From: Cryptosporangium arvum DSM 44712
GTDB lineage: Bacteria > Actinomycetota > Actinomycetes > Mycobacteriales > Cryptosporangiaceae
DNA length: 64,000 nucleotides
Direction of reading: 5' to 3'
Assembly (NCBI RefSeq): GCF_000585375.1
Contig: NZ_KK073874.1
Span: forward strand, 5,239,251-5,303,250
The notes beneath the pieces are model-generated. The model ran no database searches. It was not told the DNA's origin and saw only the letters and a list, made by a program, of their open reading frames with translations. This document shows, piece after piece, positions 44,947 through 53,229 of the stretch. Numbering within the stretch: the first letter of the stretch is position 1; each line of letters starts with the position of its first letter. Made by a program: the position numbers and the translations under genes.

Positions 44947-45407
44947 ATGAGGCGTATGGGACGCTGCGCCGGAAAGATCGTCGTCGTGACCGGGGCGGCC
45001 CGGGGTCAGGGCGCGGCCGGGGCCGCGGCGCTGGCCGAGGCCGGGGCCACGGTGATCGCCACCGACGTCCTGCCCCCGGCTGAGCCCACCCCGCCCGGCG
45101 GGGTCGTGTTCCGCGCGCTCGACGTGACCTCGCCGGACGGGTGGGCGGCGCTGGCGGCCGAGGTCGGAGACGTCTACGGGCGGGTCGACGGGCTGGTCAG
45201 CAACGCCGGGATCGCGTCCCGCGACCGGCTGCCGGACGTGCCCCTGGACGCCTGGCACCGGGCCCTGGACGTCAACGCCACCGGGCCGCTGCTCGGGATC
45301 CAGGCGCTGGCCCCGCTGATGGCGCCGGGCTCGTCGAGATCGCGGTCGACGGCGGCCTGACCGCCCACGTGTCCCACAAGGGCATCGCCGACGCCACCCG
45401 CCCTTGA
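44947..45407 (+). pseudogene. Short-chain dehydrogenase remnant with internal deletion
   Basis: The first ~127 codons (from ATG 44956; 44947 also possible) encode a good SDR N-terminus: VVVTGAARGQGAAG, DVTSPDG, GLVSNAGIAS, DVNATGPLLGIQA. After LMAPGSS the frame runs into RSRSTAA and stops at 45360. From about 45334 another frame encodes the usual SDR C-terminus, VEIAVDGGLTAHVSHKG, ending at 45407. The catalytic YxxxK segment between is gone, about 100 codons missing, with a short shared string near the junction. It is not a functional oxidoreductase. Confidence 0.82.
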
Positions 45408-45425
45408 CTTCGAGCGCGCTCGAAG
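45408..45425. promoter_or_regulatory. Perfect 18-bp palindrome with overlapping -35-like TTGACT
   Basis: CTTCGAGCG-CGCTCGAAG, fully self-complementary, 15 bases upstream of the SDR ATG 45441. TTGACT at 45404-45409 overlaps its left edge and GACGAT at 45429-45434 could be a -10. If so, the transcript would start at or near the ATG (leaderless). A TetR-like repressor is likely, but its gene is not adjacent. Confidence 0.6.
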
Positions 45426-45440
45426 GTCGACGATCGGAGC

Positions 45441-46388
45441 ATGACAAAACGCATCACCACGCCGTTCGGAGCCACCTCGACCGCCGCGGACGTCGTCGCC
45501 GGCCTCGATCTGCACGGTAAGCGGGCGATCGTCACCGGGGGCGGCTCGGGGATCGGCGTCGAGACCGCCAGGGCCCTCGCGCTCGCCGGCGCGGAGGTCA
45601 CGCTCGCGGTACGCCGTACCGGTCCGGCCGAGGACGTCGCCGCCGACCTCCGGCGATCGACCGGCAACCCCGCCGTGCACGTCGCCCCGCTCGAACTCGT
45701 CGACCCGGCCGCCGTCGCGGCGTTCGCCGACGCGTGGAGCGGACCGTTGCACATCCTGGTCAACAACGCCGGCGTGATGGCGATCCAGGAACTCACCCGG
45801 ACCCCGGCCGGGCGCGAGACGCAGTTCGGCACGAACCACCTGGGGCACTTCGCGCTCGCCAACGCGCTGCACCGCGCGCTCGCCGCCGCGAACGGCGCGC
45901 GGATCGTGTCGGTGAGTTCGAGCGGTCACCTGCGTTCGCCGGTCGTGTTCGACGACCTGGACTACCGGTTCCGCGACTACGACCCGTTCGGCGCCTACGG
46001 CCAGGCCAAGACCGCGAACGTGCTGTTCGCGGTGGAGGCGACGCGGCGCTGGGCCGACGACGGGATCGTCGCGAACGCGCTGATGCCCGGCGGGATCCAC
46101 ACCGCGTTGCAGCGCCACGTCGGGGACGCGGAGTACATCGCGCGGGCACGGGAACGCTTCGCCGCGGCCGGCGTGCACTTCAAGACCACCGAGCAGGGTG
46201 CGGCCACGTCCGTGCTGCTCGCGGCCTCACCGCTGCTCGAGGGCGTCGGCGGACGGTACTTCGAGGACTGCGCCGAGGCGGTCGAGATCACCGGACGCAC
46301 GGAGACGACGATCGCCGGCGTCGCCCCCTACGCGCTGGACCCGGCCAACGCCGAGCGCCTCTGGGAGGTGTCGGCGGCCCTGACCTGA
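45441..46388 (+). CDS. Short-chain dehydrogenase (retinol-dehydrogenase-like)
   Basis: 315 residues. Cofactor loop VTGGGSGIGVETA, ILVNNAGVMA, NHLGHFALAN, SVSSSGHLRSP, and a catalytic Tyr/Lys in AYGQAKTAN. The layout matches the oxidoreductase/WWOX-RDH-like SDR branch common in actinobacteria. Start chosen at ATG 45441. Possibly controlled by the palindrome upstream. Substrate unknown. Confidence 0.92.
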   Translation: MTKRITTPFGATSTAADVVAGLDLHGKRAIVTGGGSGIGVETARALALAGAEVTLAVRRTGPAEDVAADLRRSTGNPAVHVAPLELVDPAAVAAFADAWSGPLHILVNNAGVMAIQELTRTPAGRETQFGTNHLGHFALANALHRALAAANGARIVSVSSSGHLRSPVVFDDLDYRFRDYDPFGAYGQAKTANVLFAVEATRRWADDGIVANALMPGGIHTALQRHVGDAEYIARARERFAAAGVHFKTTEQGAATSVLLAASPLLEGVGGRYFEDCAEAVEITGRTETTIAGVAPYALDPANAERLWEVSAALT

Positions 46389-46437
46389 GCCGGGCCGGCG
46401 CTGAGCCGCCGGGCCGGCGCTGAGCCGCCGGGCCGGC
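46389..46437. repeat. 19-bp tandem repeat, about 2.6 copies, at a convergent junction
   Basis: GCCGGGCCGGCGCTGAGCC at 46389-46407 and 46408-46426, then a partial copy to 46437. It sits exactly between the stop of the SDR (46388) and the stop of the AAA protease (46438, other strand). Like the array at 3731, it lies at converging gene ends and carries CTGAGCC. Confidence 0.9.
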
Positions 46438-46441
46438 TCAG
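46420..46441. terminator. Hairpin at the convergent SDR/AAA-protease junction
   Basis: Perfect 8-bp stem CTGAGCCG / CGGCTCAG with a 6-base loop CCGGGC. It spans the last repeat copy and the stop codon of the AAA gene, and can act on both strands. No U tract. Confidence 0.5.
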
Positions 46442-48972
46442 GGGTCCAGCCGGTCGACGCCGTTGGTCGGGGTGTCGGGGCCCGGGTCGCTCGATCCGGA
46501 GACGCCGTGCGGACCGGAGCCGGTGCCGTGGGGGCCGGAACCGTGAGGGCCGGAGCCGTTCGGACCGGAACCGTTGGGGGAAGCGCCGTTCGGGCGGCGC
46601 CAGACGCTCGCGTCGCCGGGGAGCGCGGCCGCGTCGACGAGGACGACCGCCTCGTCACGCGCGTCCCTCGGCAGCGACGCGGTGAGCTTCCCGTGGCTGC
46701 GGTGGGCCTCCAGCGCGGCCCGGTGGTACTGCTCGAGCATCGAGGCGAACCCCTCGTCGGCGTAGATCGAGCCGTCGACGAGCGGCCCCGGCCGCCCCTC
46801 CAGCACCGCGACGACGTCCTCACCGGTGAGCGTCTTGTGCGTCTCCAGCGCGTGCGCCAGCGCCAGCACCTGCACGCGGTTCTCCTCGAGGATCTCGGCC
46901 GTGCGCGCGAGCATCGTGGCGAGGTTGTCCTCGATGCGGTCGGCGAGCGCCTTCCGCGCGTCGAGCTCCTCGCCCTTGCCGCCGAGGCCCTTGCCGCCGG
47001 GCGCGCCGGTACCGAGCTGCATCGAGTACGCGTACGACGACACGGTCGAGCCCATGCCCCAGACGCCCTCCATGTTCGTCGCGACCGCGGTGGCCGACTC
47101 CAGGTCACCGGACACCCCCGACGAGCTGTCCCCGTCGAAGAACATGCGCTCCCCGGCCAGCGACGCCAGCGACACGTAGATGTCGGACTCGTAGTGGCTG
47201 CGCCACGTCGTGAACTGGTCCTCGGGCGGGATCGACGCGACCATCCCCAGGTACCCCGATCCCTTCTCGATCGTCGCGATGTCGATCTCCATGTGGTGGC
47301 GCGTGCGGTACGCGACCACCGCGTGGCACGCCTCGTGCACCGCCACCGCGTGCCGCTCGCGCTCGATGTACTCGACGTTCTCGGCCGGGCCGAGCTCCTT
47401 GAGCTGCTTGGCGCGGATGATGTCGCGCCAGGTGATCGTGTCGCGCTCGTCGCGGATCGCGGTGATCAGCGCCTCGTTGACCATGTCCTTGATCGTGGCG
47501 CCGGTGGCGTACGGCGTGATCGTGGCGAGCTTGTCGATCTGCTCGGCGTCCAGTTCGTGCTTCACCTTGTCGAGGTAGCCCTGGTAGGTGCGCACCCGGC
47601 CGGCCTTGGTGGGGTACCCGACCTTGTAGATGCGGTCGATCCGGCCCGGACGCAGCAGCGCCTCGTCCAGCGCTTCCGGCAGGTTCGTCGCCATCATCAC
47701 CAGGATGCGGTACTTCGGCGGCGGCTTCGGCCGCATGCCCAGCGCGCGACGCACGTACCGGTTGACGAACCCGCGCGGCTTCTTGAGGCCGGACAGCTCG
47801 GTGAGCAGCGCTTCGAGGGTGCCCATGCCGGCACCGCCCCCGCCCATGCCCCCCATGATGATCTTGTCCTTGCGCGGCTCCACGTCGTCGCGCATGGCCT
47901 GGCGGGTCAACCGCAGCCGCGAATCGCCGGACAGGTACGAGAAGCCGTGACACCCGTCGGCGAACGGCGCCGGGGTCATCCCGCCGCGCGGGAACGACCC
48001 GCCGCCCTGGGCCAGCGCGCCGCGGTTGCCGAGCGAGTCGGCCTCGTCCAGGAAGACGATGACCCCGCCGTAGCGCAGCGCGAGCTTGCGCAGCTTGCGG
48101 AAGAGCGCCTTGACCTTGAGGATCCCGACGCCCATGAACATGTTGGTGAACGCGCCGGGGTCGACGAACACGTACGGTTTGCCGGTCTCACCGGCCACCG
48201 CCTCGGCCATCAGCGTCTTGCCGGTGCCGGGCGGGCCCCAGAGCAGGATGCCGCCGGGCACGTACCCGCCCTTGGACTCGATCGCCTCGGGGTTCTCCAG
48301 GTAGACGATGTTCTCCTTGACCCGCTCGAGCACGTGGTCCTGACCCCACACGTCGGTGAAGCGGGTCTTCACGTCGTCGGGGTAGTAGACCTCGACGCCG
48401 CCGCGGGAGAGGAACCAGAAGATCGCGACGAACTGCCCGACCGCGATGAACAGAATGAACACGACCTGCAGGAACATCGGCGCGGCCTGCCACAGCAGCG
48501 CCGGGACCTGGAACAGCGCCAGCAGCGGCGTCGTGTCGAGCACCGCGGCGAGCACGACCGCCAGGAGCGTCAGGATCAGCAGCCACTTGACGACCCGGAT
48601 CAGGCGGAAGCGGGTCCAGTCCGAGAAGAGCCGGTGCGACGTGCGCTCGAACCCCCCGAAGATGCCGTGCGTCCACAGGCGGTGGTACCCGGACGCGTGC
48701 TCGCTGACCAGGTAGTGCAGCTGGCGCAGCACCTCGATGCCGGCCAGCACCAGGAGCGTGATGCCGGTGCCGCTCTGCAGCTGCAGCCGGTTGGCGTCGG
48801 CGAACGGCAGCAGCGGGTTGTCGGCCATCGCCGCCCACACCAGCGCGAACCACACGAGCGTGAACAGCAGCAGGAACTTGACGCGGTCCCAGAAGGGCAG
48901 CTTCTTGCGGGTGGTGCGTACCTGTTCGCGCGGCCCGGTCTCCGGCGGCCGTAAGCCCTCCACTGTGGTCAT
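46438..48972 (-). CDS. FtsH-like membrane AAA+ zinc metalloprotease with long insertion
   Basis: 844 residues from ATG 48972. Four hydrophobic segments (~32-48, 70-86, 129-146, 168-188) precede the AAA domain: Walker A GPPGTGKT (246-253), Walker B VIVFLDEAD (304-312), and SRH ATNLPEALDEALLRPGRIDR (429-448). The protease has HEACH (546-550) and SGDLESAT for the third zinc ligand. It should extract and degrade membrane proteins. Odd points are ~115 residues between Walker B and SRH (G-rich GGMGGGGAGMG), twice the usual, and an Asn/Gly/Ser/Pro/His-rich C-terminal tail. Probably an accessory FtsH-type protease. Its start overlaps the lipoprotein stop. Confidence 0.92.
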   Translation of the reverse strand: MTTVEGLRPPETGPREQVRTTRKKLPFWDRVKFLLLFTLVWFALVWAAMADNPLLPFADANRLQLQSGTGITLLVLAGIEVLRQLHYLVSEHASGYHRLWTHGIFGGFERTSHRLFSDWTRFRLIRVVKWLLILTLLAVVLAAVLDTTPLLALFQVPALLWQAAPMFLQVVFILFIAVGQFVAIFWFLSRGGVEVYYPDDVKTRFTDVWGQDHVLERVKENIVYLENPEAIESKGGYVPGGILLWGPPGTGKTLMAEAVAGETGKPYVFVDPGAFTNMFMGVGILKVKALFRKLRKLALRYGGVIVFLDEADSLGNRGALAQGGGSFPRGGMTPAPFADGCHGFSYLSGDSRLRLTRQAMRDDVEPRKDKIIMGGMGGGGAGMGTLEALLTELSGLKKPRGFVNRYVRRALGMRPKPPPKYRILVMMATNLPEALDEALLRPGRIDRIYKVGYPTKAGRVRTYQGYLDKVKHELDAEQIDKLATITPYATGATIKDMVNEALITAIRDERDTITWRDIIRAKQLKELGPAENVEYIERERHAVAVHEACHAVVAYRTRHHMEIDIATIEKGSGYLGMVASIPPEDQFTTWRSHYESDIYVSLASLAGERMFFDGDSSSGVSGDLESATAVATNMEGVWGMGSTVSSYAYSMQLGTGAPGGKGLGGKGEELDARKALADRIEDNLATMLARTAEILEENRVQVLALAHALETHKTLTGEDVVAVLEGRPGPLVDGSIYADEGFASMLEQYHRAALEAHRSHGKLTASLPRDARDEAVVLVDAAALPGDASVWRRPNGASPNGSGPNGSGPHGSGPHGTGSGPHGVSGSSDPGPDTPTNGVDRLDP

Positions 48973-49634
48973 GTGTCGCTCCTCACCGTGAAGGACGTCG
49001 CGATCGTGTCGAGCTCGTCCAGCCGCTCGCGGTAGCAGCTGGTCGAGCACCGGATGATCAGCAGGTAGAGCATCGTTCCGGCGTTGTCGACCAACGCGGT
49101 CTGGTCGAACGTGTGCAGCACGCCGTTGGCCAGCTCGTAGTCGAAGATCACCCGGACGCCGTGCAGCCCGTCGGACGGGGTGAGCACCTCGCTGTGCACC
49201 AGCTCGAAGCCGGTGAGCGGGAGCGACCCGGCCGAAGCCTCCCGGGCGGCCGGGGTGACCGGCAGGAAGGCGTCACGCAGCAGGTCGAGTGAGACCTTGC
49301 TCTGCTGTTGTTCGGTGAGCGGGGAGACCCGGGCGTAGACGATCGGGTCGTCGGTGAGCCCGACGGTGACCAGATGGTCCGCGGCCGGGGTGTCGGCGGC
49401 GTCGTAGGCGACCGACCACCAGGACTGCTCACGCATCTCGGCCGCCACCGAGTCGGTGTTCGTGCCGCTCAGCGCGTCGTCGAGCGACTTCGTGGCGGTC
49501 TCGTGCCAGCCGTGCGGAACCTTGAAGTACGTCCGGTGGCCCGAGTTCTTCACGTACGTGAAGTCCGGTGCGCCGCAGCCGGCGACGAGGGCCAGCACGA
49601 TGATTCCGACGATGTGGATCCTGCGTTTGTGCAT
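48969..49634 (-). CDS. Predicted lipoprotein, partner of the AAA protease
   Basis: 221 residues from ATG 49634. Signal peptide with lipobox ALVAGC (MHKRRIHIVGIIVLALVAGC), so surface-anchored. The rest (YFKVPHGWHE near residue 40, a late LLIIRCSTSCYRERLDELD with a Cys pair) matches no family I recognise; the PHGWHE/late helix pattern is like PsbP- or DUF-type actinobacterial lipoproteins. Overlaps the protease start (ATGA), so the two products are made together. It may present or protect substrates of the protease. Confidence 0.8.
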   Translation of the reverse strand: MHKRRIHIVGIIVLALVAGCGAPDFTYVKNSGHRTYFKVPHGWHETATKSLDDALSGTNTDSVAAEMREQSWWSVAYDAADTPAADHLVTVGLTDDPIVYARVSPLTEQQQSKVSLDLLRDAFLPVTPAAREASAGSLPLTGFELVHSEVLTPSDGLHGVRVIFDYELANGVLHTFDQTALVDNAGTMLYLLIIRCSTSCYRERLDELDTIATSFTVRSDT

Positions 49635-49745
49635 AGCGACTCCACCACCCGCTCGGCCCGGCGCAGCGTTGTCAGTATCTACCCGGACTGTTACACCGTC
49701 GTGACCTTCTGAAATTTTCGGTGCATGCGTAAACAAAAGAGTCGG

Positions 49746-49772
49746 GGGTTGACCTTGACCCAGGGTCAACCC
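49746..49772. promoter_or_regulatory. MerR-type promoter/operator ahead of the serine hydrolase
   Basis: GGGTTGACC-N9-GGTCAACCC (49746-49772) contains an inner perfect palindrome TTGACCC-A-GGGTCAA (49755-49769). TTGACC at 49749-49754 can be the -35, with the palindrome lying in the spacer. That is the layout MerR proteins use to twist a long-spacer promoter. A MerR gene is the second gene of this operon. The -10 is not clear. Confidence 0.65.
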
Positions 49773-49786
49773 TCCACGCTCGAGCC

Positions 49787-51103
49787 ATGCGCGAAAACAT
49801 CTCGGCGTTCTGCGACGCCAACCAGGTCCCCGGTTACCTCGTCGGTGTCTCCCGGGGCGGTACGACGACCACGCTCGCCCACGGCGTCGCGAACACCACG
49901 ACCGGCACCCCGATGACCGGCGACACCGGCTTCCTGTTCGGATCGATCACCAAGATCATGACCACGACGCTGGTGCTCCAGCAGGTCGAACGCGGCGCAC
50001 TGCGGCTCGACGAACCGGTCGCGGACCACCTGCCGGGGATCCCGCCGGGGATCCTGGTCCGGCACCTGCTCAACCACACCAGCGGGCTCGACGCCGACCT
50101 GTTCTTCCCGGACGCGAACGGCCCCGGCGCGCTCGCCGAGTACGTCGCCCGCCTCGAGCGCGAATGCGGGACGCTGTTCGGGCCCGGCGAGCTCGTCAGC
50201 TACTCCAACGGCGGCATGATCGTCGCCGGGCGGCTGCTCGAGGTGGTCACCGGCCGCACCTACCCCGAGCTGCTGGCGGCCGAGATCTACGGGCCGGCCG
50301 GCATGGCCGACGCGAGCACGTCGGCGAAGGAGGCGATCCTGCGCCCGACCGCGGTCGGGCACTTCCCCGGCGAGGACGGCGTCCCCCGGCGCACCGAGGT
50401 GTTCATGCTGCCCGACAGCTGGGGGCCGGCCGGCGGCACGCCGATCGGCACCGTCGCCGACCTGCTCGCGTTCGGGCGGGCGCACCTCGACGACGGCGGC
50501 CCACTGCTCTCGGCCACCTCGGCCGCGGCGATGCGCACGGTCTCGGCCGACCTCGGCACCCCGAACACGTCGCCGATCGGCCTCGGCTGGCTGCTCGCGC
50601 GGCACGGCGACACGACCGTGCTGTCGATGACCGGCGCCTCCCCCGGCGGCGTCGCGGTGCTCGCCGTCGTCCCGTCGCTGGATCTCGTCTTCGTCGCGTA
50701 CGGCAACGCCCCGCAGGCGCTCGCACTGCACGAGGAACTACTGAGGGGCCTGGTGCCCGGGACCGGCGACCTGACCGTGTCCGAGCACCCGCACGACCTG
50801 ACCCCGTACGCCGGGACCTACCGCTCGAACCAGCTGCGCGTCGACGTCCGCGTCGTCGGTGACACCCTGGAGGAGACCGTCACCTACGAACCCGCGGACG
50901 CGTCGCAGGAACGCATCTTCACCGGCTTCGCCGGCGGCGGGTTCCCGTTCCCGCCGATGCGGTACGTGCCGGTGGGGCCGGGGCTGTTCGCGCCCGAGGG
51001 GCTGCCGCTGGACCAGCCGCTCGGCTACACCCGCCAGCTGCTGGTGTCCTACCACGGCGAGTACCGCAACGCGGGCGGCCGGCTGAGCCGCCGTGCGCGC
51101 TGA
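49787..51103 (+). CDS. Serine hydrolase of the beta-lactamase/class C (PBP-like) fold
   Basis: 438 residues. The SxxK motif GSITK (S53) follows FLFGSI, the YxN motif is YSN in LVSYSNGGMIVAGR, and a C-terminal domain (YAGTYRSNQLRVDV) follows as in EstB/D-aminopeptidase-like members. No signal peptide, so cytoplasmic and unlikely to be a true beta-lactamase; an esterase or peptidase role is more likely. Followed by merR after 13 bases. Confidence 0.9.
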   Translation: MRENISAFCDANQVPGYLVGVSRGGTTTTLAHGVANTTTGTPMTGDTGFLFGSITKIMTTTLVLQQVERGALRLDEPVADHLPGIPPGILVRHLLNHTSGLDADLFFPDANGPGALAEYVARLERECGTLFGPGELVSYSNGGMIVAGRLLEVVTGRTYPELLAAEIYGPAGMADASTSAKEAILRPTAVGHFPGEDGVPRRTEVFMLPDSWGPAGGTPIGTVADLLAFGRAHLDDGGPLLSATSAAAMRTVSADLGTPNTSPIGLGWLLARHGDTTVLSMTGASPGGVAVLAVVPSLDLVFVAYGNAPQALALHEELLRGLVPGTGDLTVSEHPHDLTPYAGTYRSNQLRVDVRVVGDTLEETVTYEPADASQERIFTGFAGGGFPFPPMRYVPVGPGLFAPEGLPLDQPLGYTRQLLVSYHGEYRNAGGRLSRRAR

Positions 51104-51116
51104 GAAGCTCTCTCCC

Positions 51117-51830
51117 ATGAACCTGCTGACGATCGGCCAGCTGGCGGCGTACGCCGGGGTCACGATCAAGGCCGTGCGGCACTACCACGCGCGTGGCCTG
51201 CTGCCGGAGCCCGGGCGCGACGCGTCCGGGTACCGCCGGTACGGCGCCGCGCACGCGGTCGCGCTGGTCAAGATCAAGACCCTGGCCGACGCCGGCGTGC
51301 CGCTCGCCCGGGTCGGGGAACTGCTCGCGGCCGACGCCGGGCAGCTGCGGAACGCGGTCGCCGAGATCGACCGGTCGCTCGACGCGCGCATCGCGGAGCT
51401 CCAGCGGGCCCGGACGCAGATCGCGCGGCTGGAGAGCGGCGACCGGCTGTTCGTGCCCGCGCGGTGCGACGCGTACCTGCGCCGGTTACGGGCCCTGGGG
51501 ATCAGCGAACGGTCGGTGACCTCCGAGCGGGACGTGTGGATCCTGCTGCGCGCGGTGTCGCCGGAGACCGCCGACCGGTGGGTGGACGAGAAGACCGCGC
51601 TGCTCGACGACCGCGAGTTCCGCGGGCTCTACCTGGAGTACGACGCCGCGTTCGACTGGGACCCGGCCGACCCGCGGCTGCCGGACCTGGCCGCGCGCAC
51701 CCGGGCCTGGCTGGCGGGACAGCCGCCCGAGGACCCGGGTGACGCGGACCTGTCGATCGCGGCGCTGGCCGCGAACTCGGTGGCCGAGCAGTCCCCGGCG
51801 TGGCTGCGGCTCGCGGCGTTGCTGGCGTGA
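51117..51830 (+). CDS. MerR-family transcriptional regulator
   Basis: 237 residues from ATG 51117 (a start at 51093 is less likely). Winged helix LTIGQLAAYAGVTIKAVRHY, then RRYGAAHAVALVKIKTLADAG and a dimer helix. The long C-terminal domain (ARTQIARLESGDRLF and on) has no metal-type Cys pair, so a drug- or organic-ligand-sensing type. Likely acts on the promoter before the serine hydrolase. Confidence 0.92.
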   Translation: MNLLTIGQLAAYAGVTIKAVRHYHARGLLPEPGRDASGYRRYGAAHAVALVKIKTLADAGVPLARVGELLAADAGQLRNAVAEIDRSLDARIAELQRARTQIARLESGDRLFVPARCDAYLRRLRALGISERSVTSERDVWILLRAVSPETADRWVDEKTALLDDREFRGLYLEYDAAFDWDPADPRLPDLAARTRAWLAGQPPEDPGDADLSIAALAANSVAEQSPAWLRLAALLA

Positions 51831-51870
51831 GCGCGGGGTCTGGGCTTGTTATTTTCGACGAGCGGAGGTT

Positions 51871-52437
51871 TCAGCGGACGTAACGCTCGATCGCGTGGCG
51901 GATCTGCTCGGGGGTCATCGGGTCGGTGGAGAGCGCGCTGTGCAGCACCAGGCCCTCGATCAACGCGTCGAGTTCACGGGCGGTGGTGGGGTCGAAGTGC
52001 CGTTCGAGCGCGTCGCGGCTGCGCTGCATCCAGGCCTGGGTGACCGCGCGCAGCGCCGGGTTGCGGGCGGCGGCGACGTAGAGCTCGACGGTGAGCACCA
52101 GGTCGGGCGAGGAGCCGAGCAGGTCGTCGCGGACGAGCGTGATCACGGCTTCGATCGCCGAGGCGCGGTCGGTGGCGGCGGTGAGGCGCTCGTCGAACAC
52201 GGCCGCGATCGTCTCGGCGTGCCGGGTGAAGGCTTCGGTGAGCACCTCGTCCATCGACGCGAAGTGGTAGGTCATCGACCCGAGCGGCACGTCGGCGACG
52301 CGCGCGATCTCCCGGTGGGTCGTCGCGGCCACGCCTTTCTCCGCGAGCACCACCAGGGCGGCGTCGATCAGCCGGTCCCGCCGCCCGGGGTCGTGCCGCC
52401 GCACCCGCCGCGGGGTGGGGATGCGGTCCGCGTTCAT
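51871..52437 (-). CDS. TetR-family transcriptional regulator
   Basis: 188 residues. The helix-turn-helix ATTHREIARVADVPLGSMTYHFASMDEVL is canonical. The ligand domain is divergent. ATG 52437 abuts a 14-bp palindrome (TGTACG-AG-CGTACA, 52439-52452) in the divergent region ahead of the copper-type cluster. It probably represses itself and perhaps the small membrane protein gene at 52562. Confidence 0.9.
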   Translation of the reverse strand: MNADRIPTPRRVRRHDPGRRDRLIDAALVVLAEKGVAATTHREIARVADVPLGSMTYHFASMDEVLTEAFTRHAETIAAVFDERLTAATDRASAIEAVITLVRDDLLGSSPDLVLTVELYVAAARNPALRAVTQAWMQRSRDALERHFDPTTARELDALIEGLVLHSALSTDPMTPEQIRHAIERYVR

Positions 52438-52438
52438 G

Positions 52439-52452
52439 TGTACGAGCGTACA
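52439..52452. promoter_or_regulatory. TetR-type operator next to the tetR start
   Basis: TGTACG-AG-CGTACA: perfect 6-bp arms with a 2-base centre, beginning 2 bases upstream of the tetR ATG on its coding side. Position and symmetry fit an autoregulatory site. Confidence 0.65.
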
Positions 52453-52561
52453 TAAGCAACACGACGCCGCCAACCGCACCGGCTCCGGCGGGCACCGGCT
52501 CGACGCGGTTCGCACCGAGGGTGATCGAGCCGGGCCGGCGGGGTCTGGCAGAATGCGCGGC

Positions 52562-53128
52562 ATGACGGTGCCGGGGATCCTGCGCGAAGCGCGCGCCCTG
52601 GTCTTCGTACTGGTCTGCCTGAGCCTGTCCACCGCGCTGCACACCTGGGCCCACGGTGATCTACCTCCGCTGATCGCCCTGATCGCCGGCGCCGGCCTGG
52701 TCGTGCCGCCGGCGATCGTGCTGACCGGCAAGCAGCGCGGCCTCCCGCTCATCGCCGGTGCGCTCGCGGTCACGCAGGCCGCGCTGCACGGGCTGTTCAC
52801 GCTGGTTCCGGCCGGGGTCGGGCACACGATGACGATGCCGGCGCCGGGTTCCATGCTCACCGCGCACGTCGTCGCCGGTGGGCTCACCGCGCTCTGGCTC
52901 TACGCCGGCGAGGTCGCGGTCTGGCGGCTCGTCCGCCGGCTCGCCCAGCGTCTGCCGCGCCTGGGTCTGTTGTTCGCGCTGGCGGCCCGGCGGCTGCTCG
53001 CGCCGGCTCCGCGCCGCTTCACCCGGGCGCGCCTGGCCGATCTCGCGCCCGCGCTGCCCGAGCCCACGTGGCTGCGCAGCGTCGTCCGGCGGGGGCCTCC
53101 GGCGGCCCTCGCCGTGACCGCCCGCTGA
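52562..53128 (+). CDS. Small integral membrane protein (copper-cluster associated)
   Basis: 188 residues from ATG 52562. About four hydrophobic helices: LVFVLVCLSLSTALHTW, LIALIAGAGLVVPPAIV, LIAGALAVTQAALHGLFTL and AHVVAGGLTALWLYAGEVAV. Several His residues (HTW, HGLF, GHTMTM, AHVV) sit at helix edges, with an Arg/Pro-rich C-terminal tail. The pattern recurs in actinobacteria beside PCuAC/DyP genes, suggesting metal handling. Family not assigned. Confidence 0.75.
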   Translation: MTVPGILREARALVFVLVCLSLSTALHTWAHGDLPPLIALIAGAGLVVPPAIVLTGKQRGLPLIAGALAVTQAALHGLFTLVPAGVGHTMTMPAPGSMLTAHVVAGGLTALWLYAGEVAVWRLVRRLAQRLPRLGLLFALAARRLLAPAPRRFTRARLADLAPALPEPTWLRSVVRRGPPAALAVTAR

Positions 53129-53136
53129 CCTGATCC

Positions 53137-53156
53137 CCGCCGGCTCGCGCCGGTGG
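53137..53156. terminator. Weak hairpin after the membrane protein gene
   Basis: CCGCCGGC-TCGC-GCCGGTGG, an 8-bp stem with one G-U pair, nine bases after the membrane protein stop and well before the PCuAC gene at 53230. It could attenuate read-through. Confidence 0.4.
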
Positions 53157-53229
53157 TCCGGGCTGCCCCGGGTGGATCACGGCCGTCCGCGTCCGTGTTC
53201 CGTTCCACCCGCCCAGAGAGGGCACACCC

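Noticed and set aside
44901-44960. CCCATACG ... CGTATGGG inverted repeat around the SDR remnant start
   Set aside because: Arms are 44 bases apart and only 8 bp; a chance match is likely at this GC, and there is no paired feature.
49787-51103. Reading the serine hydrolase as an antibiotic-resistance beta-lactamase
   Set aside because: No signal peptide and no KTG motif visible; only fold-level SxxK and YxN are shared.
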